Source: Pegea sp. RAD2-039
Lineage: Eukaryota; Chordata; Thaliacea; Salpida; Salpidae
DNA: 64,000 nucleotides
Reading direction: 5' to 3'
Assembly: GCA_034620365.1 (NCBI GenBank)
Contig: JAQGEQ010000015.1
Location: 124,001 to 188,000 of the forward strand
A program made the position numbers and the translations under genes. The number at the start of each line of letters is the position of its first letter. Position 1 is the stretch's first letter. Shown one piece after another: positions 12,854 to 24,292 of the stretch. The notes under the pieces were generated by a model. That model had not been told where the DNA came from. It was given only the letters and a program-made list of their open reading frames with translations, and did not search any database.

Positions 12854-13259
12854 TTAAGAAATTGAATAACTTTTGTAAGAAAAATGTCTTTGATGGCTAG
12901 TTTCAAAAGGATTCCAAGGACCAACTTTTACTGGAGGAACATCAGATATAGATGGAAGAGTCAAATTGAAAACTTCCTTCTTATATCTTTAAATCAGATT
13001 CAACCTAGCAAGCTTTTTTCTGTTTTATATGCACGACAAACTTACATCTGATTAGGATTTTGTGGGTGGATTCGACCCACTTGGTACACTTGTATTCCTT
13101 TTACAGTCTTTCCACTGTGTGAAGCTCTAAATAAAAAATAGAATCATCAAAAAATTACCGCATCGTATATGGTATTTACCGAATCACTTCATCAGAGCTA
13201 ATTTGTGGGTTTCTGACCACAAACTCTCGCATTCGAATAGCTTCTATCTCACCTGCCAT
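12854..13259 (-). CDS. Unrecognised small three-exon protein (97 aa)
   Basis: Three exons with good GT-AG junctions and matching phases (13180-13259, 13046-13126, 12854-12986) join into a 97-codon frame starting MAGEIEAIRMREFVVRNP and containing GRIHPQNPNQ and VGPWNPFETSHQRHF. The protein is soluble, with no signal peptide, membrane segment or cysteine motif. I do not recognise the family. The proline- and aromatic-rich C-terminal half superficially recalls small ciliary microtubule inner proteins, but that is only an impression. An acceptor-like TTTACAG lies 49 nt upstream of the ATG, as at other genes here. The consistent phase across two introns and a clean stop argue that it is real. Confidence 0.6.
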
Positions 13260-13308
13260 TTCTTACAACTTTTCACTTATATTTGAAATAAGGAATAATA
13301 AACTTGTT

Positions 13309-14203
13309 CTGTAAAGAAACAATTGAGGTACAGTTTGTTGATAGAATTGAAAGTTATGTGAGTTCTTATAAATAAAAAAGTTATTCTTCAAAATTGATTT
13401 ATTAGTATCAAGCATTAATTATTTTCAATGATGTTTAAAACTAATAAAATTCTTCCATTTACTAAAATATCGCGTCAACTAATCAGAAAATTGTTTCGAT
13501 TTAATAACCAGTAAATTATAAGAAAATTTTAAGAAAATTCAAAAATTGAAATAATTCTGATCAGAATACTTAACCAAACCAAACTTCTATCTTTCTAGTA
13601 ATCACAAACTTAGGAAGATTTTTTGTGGATCGTTTATTCATCAAATAAAGATTTTCGCGTGATTTTGCTGGTCGAAGAATTTTAGAATTTAAGATTAAAC
13701 CAATTGACTTTATAAATTGTAATTAGATGACACTCAAAGCTATTTCTCCCGTATTCGAAATTAATTTTAAGAATGAAAAAATAAGCAGAACAGAAAAGGC
13801 GATTTCGAATTAAGCTAAATGTTTGAAAGTTGATCTTTTTAAAATTTGTCAGGCGATAAACGAGTCTAATTATGAGATAAAAAAAAGTTCAAAAAATTTA
13901 TGTCTCATTTATAATTTTATTTATGATTAGTATTAAATTTTCAATTTAATTTATTTATTTACAAACAAAAAGAAAAACAAATAAACTAAAAACTCCATAA
14001 ACTTCATCTAAACTACCACAGTAGGAAGACTAACTTCAGAATCTTCTATCAAACTATTCTTGTATTACTTCATATAAAAAGTTTCAAACAATAAAAACCT
14101 TCATCAATTGTATTTCTATAAAATCAAATTAATAGCACAAAGAAATTAGTTTGCTTGAGCCTTTGTTAGAATCAAACAATTAGAAACCAAATAATGAAAG
14201 AAT
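13309..14203. other. Intergenic, AT-rich
   Basis: This lies between the 97-codon gene and the 3' end of N6AMT1. I see no coding or structured element. Confidence 0.45.
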
Positions 14204-15419
14204 TTATTTCACCTTTCGAGTAAACTTAAGAATAGATAAGAATTCTGGGCCAGCTTGTCTACTGATGACACAACAACCATCAAAACCATATGTTTCGAAA
14301 AGACAGATGATCTCGCTTGGATCATTTTCTTTGATGACTACTAGATAAAAGATACCTCTAAAAAATGATAAAAACATTTGTTGTTAGCATAAGGGTTTTA
14401 TGTAAATATATAAAGCGATAAATGTATTTGCTGTTTAGTTTTATTTGATCGAATTCAAAATGAAATTTCAGAAAATTAAACAAACTTGTTTGATAATAAA
14501 GAAGATATTTGAGGGAAAAATCGATTCATGACAACACGTCCTCTTGATCCTCCAGCCCACGAAGATGCAATGTTTGAAGAGTCAATTTCATGATTAGGAG
14601 TGACTACATAAGGAGGATTGAACACCAATAAGTCAACTTGTCCTTTCAATCGGTTTTGCAAGCTACCAACCTAAAGTTTAAAAAGAGAGTTTTGAAAAGT
14701 TCATTTGAATGATTTAATTATCAAAAACAAATGTATTGAAGAGATGTAGCAATATACCAGATCTGTTTGTACAACGTTTGCAAGAGTTTTGTTTTTTATC
14801 ATGGTTTCTTGTGTGCACTCAGCAGCCTCAGGGTTTCGATCTGTGCAACTGAAATTAATCAAACAAAACAACCTTTACATAAAAGTCGTAAAAATTTAAC
14901 ATTAAGTCATCACTTTAATACAATAAAAAAGGTTATTGAATGAAAAAAAATCATTTAGTTGCTGTTTGACATGAGCCATTTGCAAGAAAAAAGTCAAAAA
15001 TAATCGAAGAAACTGTTTAAAAGTAATTCGAAAAGTAAACTTCTTTAAGTATCTTTAAGACATTAAAAATGATGCATTTGCTAAAATCGTTTTAAAACTG
15101 TGACATGGAAAAAGCATTTGTGAAATTAAACAAAACAGTAAACAGTTTGACTTACAAATAAAATGCAGAGTTTCCTAAAATATTGTATAAAAAAGATGTA
15201 ACTACACCAGAGCCTACTCCAACTTCAAGAACAAAAAGCGGCCTGTCAACGAGAAACTAGATTGAAATGCAATTTCTGCATAAATACAACGAACCTTCTT
15301 TTTCTTAAAAAGTCTTGATCGGCTTCTAAGGCATCTAATAGTAAAAATGTATCTTCAGCAGGTTCATAAACTTGAGGATATTTGGTGATATGTGAAAAAT
15401 ATGGAGTTGAAATTTCCAT
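14204..15419 (-). CDS. N6AMT1: Glutamine methyltransferase HEMK2 / N6AMT1
   Basis: Five exons (15295-15419, 15156-15242, 14758-14848, 14486-14670, 14204-14357) encode 213 residues; human N6AMT1 has 214. The order is clear: the N-terminal VYEPAEDTFLLLDALEA signature, the SAM-binding loop LEVGVGSGVVTSFL, the acidic strand CTDRNPEAAECT, the catalytic NPPY motif (N119-Y122) and the closing SRQAGPEFLSILKFTRK strand. The enzyme family methylates the glutamine of the GGQ loop of eRF1 in complex with TRMT112, in the cytosol or nucleus. The first donor (GTTCGT) and the fourth (GTTTGT) are weak, but the phases and the alignment to the family require them. It lies downstream of LDHD on the same strand, 343 nt from the LDHD stop. 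An acceptor-like ATTACAG precedes the ATG by 38 nt. Confidence 0.93.
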
Positions 15420-15762
15420 TATGTTTTAAATTAAACTTTTAAACCTTAATACACTTTCTGTAATAATTAAAGATTTTGATAAAGGCAAGATTATACATCT
15501 CAATGAGTTGTTTTTATAATACAGATGATTTAAATCAATACTTCAAACTAATTCATTTAAACCTATATAAGTGCTTAGGTAAAATATTTACATTATAAGT
15601 TTTTATAGTTTAAAAAGTGTTGATTGTAAGATAGAAAATTGAAACAGATTTTAACTTTATCATTAAAGGACAATGTATTAGTGAAAATTAGTTACAAAAT
15701 TTCATTTAAATGAAGTTAGTAAAATTAAGAAAGTAGAATATTGAAATATAACTTAATTTGTC

Positions 15763-17217
15763 TTATAGTAATTTCCCAGGGTTCATTATGTTATTTGGAT
15801 CAATTACATTTTTCAAACTTTTCATCAAATTCAAACCAACTTTTCCACATTCTTGAAGTAACAAATGCTTCTTACCAATACCAACACCATGTTCGCCTGT
15901 ACAGGTCCCTCCTAATTCTATTGCTTTTTTACTCATATCACTAGCAGCTTGTTTTGCACATGAAACAGCTTCTACATCATTCGGATCAACTAAAAGCATA
16001 GAATGAAAGTTACCATCACCAATATGACCAACTAAAGTGTGCAGAATATCATCTTGCTTACAACGAGCAACTGAAAAGTCAATAATATCTGGAAGTTTTG
16101 AAATAGGAACACAGACATCAGTTATCACTACGGAATGACCTGCTTTCATTCTTTGTGAACTATAATACACATCATGCCTTGCTTGCCACAGTTTATTTCT
16201 TTCTTCCACTTTTTCTGCCCAATTCATTACACCCGCTCTATTTCCATCTGCTATTTCTCTAACAATTTCAATTTGCTCTTTTGTTGTAGTTTCACTGCCA
16301 TGAAATTCAAAAAATAGACAGTCAGATAACTCTAGATCAAGTTTATTTTGTTTATTCATAGCAATTAAAGTGTTTTTATCAACAAGTTCCATTCTAGCTA
16401 TTGGAATACCAAATTGTTTTATTTGTATTGCTGTAGAAACTGCATCTTGAATACTAGGAAAAGGACAAACTGCTGATAAAACAAATTCTGGAATGCTATG
16501 AAGTTTAGTAGTAACAGATGTAATAACACCCAAAGTTCCTTCTGATCCAATAAACAATTCAGTCAAGTTATATCCAGAAGAACGTTTCAAACAATGTTGA
16601 CCTTTACCAGATGTATATAAAATCTCACCATTTGGTAATACTACTTCCATATTGAGAACATTTTGTTTTATGGTACCATACCTAACAGCATTAGTTCCCG
16701 AAGCTCCTGTGGCCGCCATCCCACACACAGAGGCATCAGCTCCAGGGTCAATTGGGAACCATAATCCTGTAGATCTCAACTCTTGGTTCAAGTACTTTCT
16801 AGTAACACCTGGTTCAACGGTTACACAAAGATCATCTATATTCAAATTTAAAATTTTATCCATATTTGTTAGGTTTAATGAAATGGAACCATCTAAGAGA
16901 GGTACTACACCACCTTCTAAACCACTACCAGTACCAAATGGGATAACAGGATGCTTATATTGGTTACAGATCTTCATAATCTCACTGACCTCTTCAGTTG
17001 AATGAGGCCATACTACTGCATATGGTTTTTTACCTCTATGCATTGATTCATCATGATCATGTTGATCACAAACTACATCTGATATACTTACATTTGTATT
17101 TCCAACAATAGATTTTATCGATGATAATGCTTCTGTTGACTCTGATAATTTATGAGTAACTGAAAAAGATCTTTTACCAACGGCAAGCTTATTGATAATT
17201 GATTTAAGTGATATCAT
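15763..17217 (-). CDS. LDHD: D-lactate dehydrogenase, mitochondrial (intronless)
   Basis: A single 484-codon exon. The N-terminus (MISLKSIINKLAVGKRSFS) is basic and Ser-rich, fitting mitochondrial import. The FAD-binding PCMH domain spans about residues 65-240 with VIPFGTGSGLEGG (91-103), WFPIDPGADASVCGMAATGA and AVRYGT. The C-terminal FAD-linked oxidase domain carries GHIGDGNFH (397-405) and TGEHGVG (444-450 region), both conserved in LDHD and related flavoenzymes. It oxidises D-lactate and related D-2-hydroxyacids to 2-oxoacids and passes electrons towards cytochrome c. Length is close to the human protein (about 507). Vertebrate LDHD genes have many introns; this one has none, which suggests either intron loss or replacement by a retrocopy. 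An acceptor-like TTTACAG lies 13 nt upstream of the ATG. Glycolate oxidase-type relatives are less likely given the overall match to LDHD. Confidence 0.93.
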   Translation of the reverse strand: MISLKSIINKLAVGKRSFSVTHKLSESTEALSSIKSIVGNTNVSISDVVCDQHDHDESMHRGKKPYAVVWPHSTEEVSEIMKICNQYKHPVIPFGTGSGLEGGVVPLLDGSISLNLTNMDKILNLNIDDLCVTVEPGVTRKYLNQELRSTGLWFPIDPGADASVCGMAATGASGTNAVRYGTIKQNVLNMEVVLPNGEILYTSGKGQHCLKRSSGYNLTELFIGSEGTLGVITSVTTKLHSIPEFVLSAVCPFPSIQDAVSTAIQIKQFGIPIARMELVDKNTLIAMNKQNKLDLELSDCLFFEFHGSETTTKEQIEIVREIADGNRAGVMNWAEKVEERNKLWQARHDVYYSSQRMKAGHSVVITDVCVPISKLPDIIDFSVARCKQDDILHTLVGHIGDGNFHSMLLVDPNDVEAVSCAKQAASDMSKKAIELGGTCTGEHGVGIGKKHLLLQECGKVGLNLMKSLKNVIDPNNIMNPGKLL

Positions 17218-17230
17218 TTAAAAATAAAAT

Positions 17231-19385
17231 CTGTAAACTATTATACATAAAAACTAAAGAAACAATTGTTAGAAAATCTAACTCTTTTAACTTTATTATT
17301 TAATTATTTTTGCTAGCGATAACAAAAATAAATAATGTTACAATTTTATATCATTAAAAAACTATACTTCAACTAGCTGTTACAAAACCTATTTTTCTAT
17401 TATAAACTTTTTAAATGAATTAAGCTACTATTAACTTTACTTATAATTGTATCAAGTTTGTTAAATCTTTTATATAGTGGTTAAAAATACTGTTAATTTT
17501 TAAACAAAAATTTGACTACAATTAAACATCAATGCTTTTATTTTATCTAATCCTTTATAACAACTGGTATAAAGCAAACAAATGTTCTGAGTTTATCTTC
17601 GTGTTGATAGAAATTTTTATAGCTCTATTACAAGTAAATAAAACTTAAATAAATACTTTCAAAATACTTCCAAGATGAAAACTTTAAAATAAACCTAATA
17701 CTAAATTGTACCCAATGTATAATATATTTGCATAGGTTAAAAAATATAAAAATTTATAATAATTACATTAACTTCAAAGAAATAAATAAATAAAAAACAT
17801 AAATGCTGTGTTTTATTAGATACTTAAATGCAAACAGTTTCATTAATCAAATTTTTACTAAAATGCATTTGTAGAAGTCCCTAATATGAATATGAAAAAA
17901 TTGCATAAAAAAACGTAATATACCATATAATTTTTTTACAAAAAATACTTAAATTTTAAATGTTTACGAGTTTATATAGTTATATATTCAGTGTAAATCA
18001 AAATTTTACAAAAAAATAAGTTCTTTTCTATTTCTTATTAATATCTACAATCTTTATATAAATCACTATTAAAATTTAAAAATAGTTTATCTTCAATATA
18101 ACTATATTTTAGAATTCAATCAGAAATATCTTACATCTATATATTTATAAGAAAAAATTTAAATTATATAAATGCTTTCGATGAAAGAAAATCATCTCTA
18201 TCTCTACTCTTAAACATCACTCTAAGGCAAGGACAATTTCCACAAATTTATAAGAAAATTATCTTCTTTTTTTGCTTCTATTTATACAATTTCTTCAATA
18301 AGTCTTTAATAAAATTTTCAAAATGATAAGAAATTGGAATATGTTAGTAACTTCTTATTTGCAGGGATATACGTCATCACTTATCATACTTCAAAGCCTT
18401 CTGTCTTAAGTCTTATTGACCAGCATAACATTTGTTGGTTGAGGGTTGGTTTGAATAAAAAGTTTATTTGACAATTGTTGGAAGAAATGATTTTGATTCT
18501 AAATTTCTTGAAACTTGAAAGTTTTGTTGAGTAAAGTTTAAAGAAGTCTTAGAAGAATTATCTTGCATAAAACCAAATTAAAGACTTTGTGTGAATCGAC
18601 TTTCGCTAAATGTTTTCTTTTAATGATTTTTCCATTTTACAGTTTTAGTTTCTTAAAAATATATTTTGGATTTTTTTAAAGATTTAGTTTCTTCAATTTT
18701 AGTAATCGATTCAAAAATCAATGGTGCAACATTTTTTGCTAATTGACATTTATCCTAAAAAAAGATTTTATAAATATAAAAAAATTTGACAAATCGACAC
18801 TAATATCTCACAATTCAAACTTATTTCTTTAAAATTATCAGATCATGTGATCTTATGTTTTTCCATTACTAAGCAAAATTTTTCTACTTTAAAAGTCAGT
18901 TAACTATGTTCCAAATATTAAGCTAATTAGCAACAACAGATTGAGCTAATCCGGTGGTTACAAACTTACATGATATTCTATTAATGCATTTGAAGTGATA
19001 CTTGGTTTAATGATAATTTGATATTTTTCACCATTTAAAAAATGTAATAATTAGTTTGGACAAAGAGTTGTTTTATACTTTCAATTTTAACTGATTAATT
19101 CTTCTCATTAAGTAGAAAATAATACTTTTTTTGTTTAGAATAAAGATCTTGTAACGTTATATTATCATGAAAAGTAATATGTGAAAATATATGTGAAGAA
19201 AATTTGATAAGAATAGCACAGAAAAATTGCTTAGAAAATATTGTGAATGTAAAAAAACATTCTGAATGTAGAAAATGCAATTTTAAGAAAATGATAAGTC
19301 GATATCAGAACGATGAATAAACTTGTTTGTGAAAGCAGCATCCAGTAAAGTTACCTTTATGGTAATGTATATGCTATTAAAAATA
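17231..19385. other. Intergenic, AT-rich
   Basis: This lies between LDHD and the 3' end of the IDI gene. I see no gene. A 61-codon minus ORF at 19095-19280 is low-complexity and unsupported. Confidence 0.45.
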
Positions 19386-20746
19386 TCACAGTTTATTAAT
19401 TGTTCCATGATCTTGCAAAGATTGAAGATCATCTAAGTGTTTCCACCATTTCATTAAACCATTTTTAAGTATTAAACGAAACCAAGGAGTTAGGGGAACT
19501 CCAGATAAATCACATTCTTTTACAAATTCAGCCATGTTTTCTTTTGTAATCCATGAAACCTGTAAACTTATCAATCAAATTATGAAAACTTATTTCAATT
19601 CTTACCTCTGAGATTTCATTCTCACATAGATCAAGATCTACATTAGCTTTGATAAAAAGTATGTAGTCTATCTCATGCTCACCCCATTTCTTACAATTAT
19701 CTGCCTTATAATGAATCCTTGTCAAAAAGTGGAAATCTTTTATTGGAATCTGAAGAAATTTGTTTTTAAAATATGAAAAATTGTTCAAATAACTTTTTAC
19801 TTGTTCAGCAGCTATTCCAAGCTCTTGTTGACATCGACGTTGAGCTGCGTTCTTTACCCCCAGAGCACCATCTTCAATCATTTCTTCTTCCACAGCAAGA
19901 GGGTGACTACAACAAGTGTTTGTATAATGACCTGTAAAGATAGATAAACAAACTGTGAGCTTCAGACAAAAGTCTTCCAATTTATCATCAAACATATAAG
20001 AGTTTGAGTAAGTTTACAAAAGCTGACAACAAAAAAGAAACAATTATTCCATATCAATTTAATTTAAAGTTAAATAAAAGTAATTGCTGACCTGGAAAAA
20101 GAATTTTTGAATGTGCTCTTTTTTGAAGAAGTAATTCATTTTTATCATTGAAAAGAAAAACACTGAAAGCTCTATGTAGTGGAAGATCATTCGATTTCAA
20201 ATGACAATCCATTTTTGAACCAGATCCAATATTCGTATCAAATTCATTTACCAAAATACATCTTTCTTTTAAAAGATTTACCTAATTCATTCAAACAAAA
20301 TATGTTTTAATAACTATTATTCTATACTTTAAACAGTTAAGTTTATTATAAAAAATATTGACCATTTCATAAAAAGCACAAAATATTTTAAACAAAAATA
20401 GAATAAATAAATAAAGTAGTTTTTGATGGCTTAATAACCAAAAACTTTTAGGTCAGTTCCAAAAGTTTATAGTTAAGGTTATAAATCAATAAAGATTTTA
20501 ATTATACTTATGGACTAAAACTAATTAGTGATGCCAAACATTTACAAAATTTATGATCGACCAAACATAAAAGAAGAAAAATTTGATGACTAATAAATTC
20601 AAAATAAATCATAGAAAGTTAAAAAAAGAGAAACTTACTTGGAACTGATCATATTCATGAAGATTTACAGATGTATGCTGAAAACGATTTGTAATCATTC
20701 TATAAGACCATCGTCTCAAAGAAAATGGAATATATTTAAAAATCAT
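19386..20746 (-). CDS. IDI1: Isopentenyl-diphosphate delta-isomerase, type I
   Basis: Five exons (20639-20746, 20092-20281, 19801-19931, 19606-19749, 19386-19559) encode 248 residues. Type I IDI converts isopentenyl diphosphate to dimethylallyl diphosphate in the mevalonate pathway. The Nudix fold is complete: [11 protein letters not shown] (71-81), the catalytic cysteine region TNTCCSHP (103-110), the Nudix helix [16 protein letters not shown] (124-139), LTRIHYKA (152-159), and GEHEIDY (166-172) with the catalytic and metal-ligand glutamate. The C-terminus is [10 protein letters not shown]...KWWKHL. Removing 19750-19800, a 51-nt GT...TTCTTCAG segment lacking stops, restores exact spacing to the human enzyme (ELGI-x4-8-LTRIHYK). 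The N-terminal 36 residues ([17 protein letters not shown]) could be an organelle-targeting extension. The protein ends in NKL, not a clear peroxisomal signal. An acceptor-like TTTTTTTAG is 11 nt upstream of the ATG. Confidence 0.93.
19750..19800 (-). other. 51-nt stop-free in-frame mini-intron in IDI
   Basis: The segment starts GTAAAAAG and ends TTTCTTCAG on the minus strand, is exactly 17 codons long and has no in-frame stop. Retaining it would insert 17 residues into the Nudix domain between AAEQ and IPIKDF. Removing it gives perfect register with known IDI proteins, so I call it an intron. Confidence 0.8.
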
Positions 20747-20757
20747 CTCTGTAAATC

Positions 20758-22523
20758 CTAAAAAAATATAAAAAAACAGTTTTTAATTAGCAACATATAG
20801 CATCAATACTAAGGTTAAATAATATAACTATTTAAAAAGTTATCTGCATTTTTATATAAGTCATTATTAAAAACTAAAAATAGTTTAATAAAGAGGCAAA
20901 AGCAGCAAAAATGAACTTATGAAAACTTGCTTACTAGAAGCTATGCACGTATATTATTAATTAATTATATAACCGAATATAAGTGTTAAATTTATCAATT
21001 CATTAAAAATAAACTAATCTAAGAGCAAAATATAAAAATGTTGCCACAGTACCATCAGCAGTCAGAAACAAAATCAAAAAATGACTTTTGTTAATTATTA
21101 TAAATTCTATAGTAACAAAAATATGAAAGCAAAATACTTTGGAAGAAAGACGCTAGACAAAATTCATGTAAGTTTTAATAGCACAAATTTTGTCAAAAAC
21201 TCCCTAAAATGGAACTTTTTTTTCAATATACTATTAATACATATTTAAAACTATATTATTAAAGTCTGTAAATAACTCTTAAAACAAATCTAAAATCCAT
21301 TTCAAGAATTATCGAAATAACTATTTTTTAATTAGAGGTATTTAAAATTTTACAAAGCTTGCGATAAAAAGTAAAATATATTCAAATGGCAGTAATAGCA
21401 TATTGAAATAAGATTTTTTGGTATGATAACAAAATTATTCAGTAAAAGTAAATTTTTACAGCTTTTCGTAAATAGTTTTGTCATATATTGAAATAAATAT
21501 TAATTTTCTACATAAAAAAGCAAATATTTAAGATATAGACTAACAGTAAGATAAAAAACTCAATAAAGACTCTCATAATGGTTCAAAATGATTCAATGAT
21601 TCAAAATTATACAAATGTTATGTAAAATAGCGTAGTATAAAATAATATAGAAAAATTTAAAAATTCAGAGGTAATAACCTAGAGTTGTTATACCTATTTT
21701 TCTAAATTCTAACAACCATTTAAAACTTTTTTTGAACAAGTTAATCTTTATTTTTCTACTGCAAAAATTACGATTCTATCCTCTATGAAATGTAAGTACT
21801 AAGATTTTTGATGACTTCAAGTTTCATGTGTTTTCAAGTGCTGTCAAATATTAAAACGAAAGTTTTGTAGAGAATATAAAATAATTTTATATAGGTTGTA
21901 GTTACCGTAAATCAAGTAAAATGAACTATATATTATCATAAAATTAATTTTTGTATGTTTTTGAAAGTTTGTAAGCAGTTTTTTTACTGACAAACATTTA
22001 AAGTTTGGTCAGCAACTTTTTTTGTCTACTTTTCAAATTTTCATTTACGCACAAATATAAAAAAAAACCATTTTAGTTATATTAAAAATTATTTTAAACG
22101 TTATAATGTATAAAAAATTTAAAGAAACAAATGAGTTGTAAACATTTTATTTCTTTTTAAATTTTGGTCTTTAAGGACACATAGTTTATACATTTTTATA
22201 TATACATAAACATTATTTATATTATTTAACTTTTATTACTGTCAAATTCATAACTTATATAATATTTATTTTTCAACTTTGTGATATATGTTTGTACCAA
22301 TGATTTTTAAAATATATAATTTTGTATTTAAATGTTGTAATTTATTTCTTGAAATTTTAAATTGTTGAAATTTAATGTAACATTATAAATATTATAAATT
22401 TTGATATCTAAAATCTTTAAAATTTTATTTATTATAACAAATTCATGAACTTTTTTTTCTGTCATTATTCATCTTATATAATTTCATTTTTAACTTCTTT
22501 CTCTAATATAATTTATTTAATAG
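20758..22523. other. Divergent intergenic region between IDI and MZT1
   Basis: About 1.8 kb of A/T-rich DNA separates the divergently transcribed IDI (-) and MZT1 (+) genes and must include both promoters. I cannot point to a TATA box or other element with confidence. Confidence 0.45.
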
Positions 22524-22547
22524 ATTGGAATAAATCTGTTTTGAAAC

Positions 22548-22775
22548 ATGAGTGTTGAAGAAGCTGGAGAAGCCTTGGAAACTATTTTAGAGTTATCTAA
22601 AATATTGGATACTGGTCTGGATGCAAAAACTTTAAGTATATGTGTTCAGCTGTGTGAACTTGGTATACATCCAGAATCAATTGCCACTGCTATAAAAGAA
22701 ATTAAGACTGAATTTGCTCAAATTAGTGGTAAGGACAGCAAAGGTGATAACATCCAACATGGAAAGCAAATCTAA
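22548..22775 (+). CDS. MZT1: Mitotic-spindle organizing protein 1 (MOZART1)
   Basis: A 75-codon single-exon ORF. It matches the MOZART1 family over its central helices: LETILELSKILDTGLDAKTL followed by SICVQLCELGIHPESIATAIKEI, against human [40 protein letters not shown]. MOZART1 binds the N-termini of gamma-tubulin complex proteins and helps recruit gamma-tubulin rings to centrosomes and spindle poles. The size (75 aa against 82 in human) and lack of extra domains fit. The acceptor-like TTTAATAG ends 24 nt before the ATG, and AATAAA at 22898-22903 is a good poly(A) signal candidate. Confidence 0.95.
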   Translation: MSVEEAGEALETILELSKILDTGLDAKTLSICVQLCELGIHPESIATAIKEIKTEFAQISGKDSKGDNIQHGKQI

Positions 22776-22897
22776 AGTTTGTTTAAATAGATCCAAAAAA
22801 TTTTTGATTTTCATTTTTTGTTTTAGAAAATGTTCAACACAATTTTTTGTCTCCATTATTTTATGTGTCAATTTTGCAGTTTTATAATTTTTCGAGT

Positions 22898-22903
22898 AAT
22901 AAA
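22898..22903 (+). terminator. Candidate poly(A) signal for MZT1
   Basis: AATAAA about 120 nt downstream of the MZT1 stop codon. Confidence 0.45.
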
Positions 22904-22919
22904 AAGATCTCAATATTCT

Positions 22920-24215
22920 ACTGATATCAATATCTATGAAATTATGAAAGTTTCAAAGCTTAGATTTCCTAAGTTATACAATAGAATAATCAAATGAAAA
23001 TTCATATTTTGACAAAAAATGAATAATATCTGTGAATTTTTATTCAATTAACTTAAAAGTCTAAAATAATTGAATAAGATGTAAATAGTCAAAACACTTT
23101 TGTATGGAAAACTATACTTGCTATTATATATCACTTGTCAACAAAGTTTTTCAAATTATAAGCTTTTAACTTAATTATAAAAAAAGTGATAGAGTTGAAA
23201 AAAAGATTCAAAACCATGGTTACCCTAATCAAAACGCTATTAGTTTATGTGTGTATTGTTAAAATTTCTAAATAGGTTAATTATAGACGATGGGCCTATG
23301 AAAATCTTGGAGCAGTTTGCTGCAAATGAAAAGTGAGTTTTTGTAATATACTGGAGAAGTGACTGAGCACCAAAAATTTAGAAAGTTCTAAGGAAGATAA
23401 GAATAGAAGTTGGATTTCTGGAATTCCCCTAATTCGAAACTGTTAAGCTATAGAAATGGATTCGTAGCTGTATTTGTAGACGTACCAATGTCTGAAAGAG
23501 GCGGTAGTCTCTAAAGTCAATTTATTGCGGATCAACCAGATATGGTTGTTGATAAAAAAAGTAATGCAGACTGACTTCCTTAGGAAACTACCCCTCGTTG
23601 TGTATTAGGGTTGCTAACTAGTGGTTACAATCTAGAGATATATGAGAAAACTCTACGAGCAAAAAGGGTGACCAAGGTAAAATAAAAGGGTGACTACAGA
23701 AATCCTTCTTAGACTTCTGGCTGAAATAAACTCTCTGAATTATAAGTTTCAAGTTTTAGATCAGGTAATTATTGTTAAAGATAATTTATTTTGTTCATAA
23801 TCAAACTCTCTCTGAAGATTTAATTATAAAATACTTTTCTTCCCATCTTAATCAGCCTTAAGATAATAGATATGTGAATATCTTGTTGCAATTCTTTTTA
23901 TTAGTGACCAAAAAGTATAGTTTTATTTAAGGTGTGACTTAATTTTTGAGCACATACACGCTACTTAGTATTTTTATGGAGTTTACTTATTTTGCTTGTA
24001 TATATTTCATATTGATGTTCTTGACTTTCAGCAGTTTGTTTGTCTGCTAGTAATGTTCTTGTTACCATAAACGCAGTGCATGGTTAGCATTATGTTTTTT
24101 TAATTTTAATTAATAAATGAATTTTCTAAACCGTAAACCCCTAAAGGTTTTTAAACAAGTGAATGATTTTGTTTTCAGCTTATATATGCCATTTCTTATG
24201 GACTTTTCCTTGTCG
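22920..24215. other. Intergenic, with an unassigned higher-complexity block
   Basis: I see no gene. The block at about 23290-23720 is less AT-rich than its surroundings and has a stop-interrupted frame (pieces such as VAVFVDVPMSERGG), which suggests a decayed mobile element. I could not assign a family. Confidence 0.35.
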
Positions 24216-24292
24216 CTAAGGTATTCACTTGGTATCGAACCCAGAACCTTCCACTTGGTAGGCAGGTATGGTAACCGCTACACCACATAAAT
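24216..24292 (-). repeat. tRNA-derived SINE head (pol III A and B boxes)
   Basis: On the minus strand a box A (TGGTGTAGCGG, 24275-24285) is followed, 33 nt further on, by a box B (GGTTCGATACC, 24231-24241), the internal pol III promoter spacing of tRNA genes. A tRNA-like layout can be drawn, with loop CTACCAA and a T-stem/loop around TTCGATA. The anticodon stem and especially the acceptor stem do not pair, so it is not a functional tRNA. It fits a decayed tRNA-derived SINE or a tRNA pseudogene. Confidence 0.65.

Noticed and set aside
23290..23720. Stop-interrupted frame reading VAVFVDVPMSERGG and nearby pieces
   Set aside because: Looks like a decayed mobile element, but I could not assign it to any LINE, LTR or transposase family.
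24216..24292. Functional tRNA gene
   Set aside because: Acceptor and anticodon stems do not pair, although the A and B boxes are present; called a tRNA-derived repeat instead.
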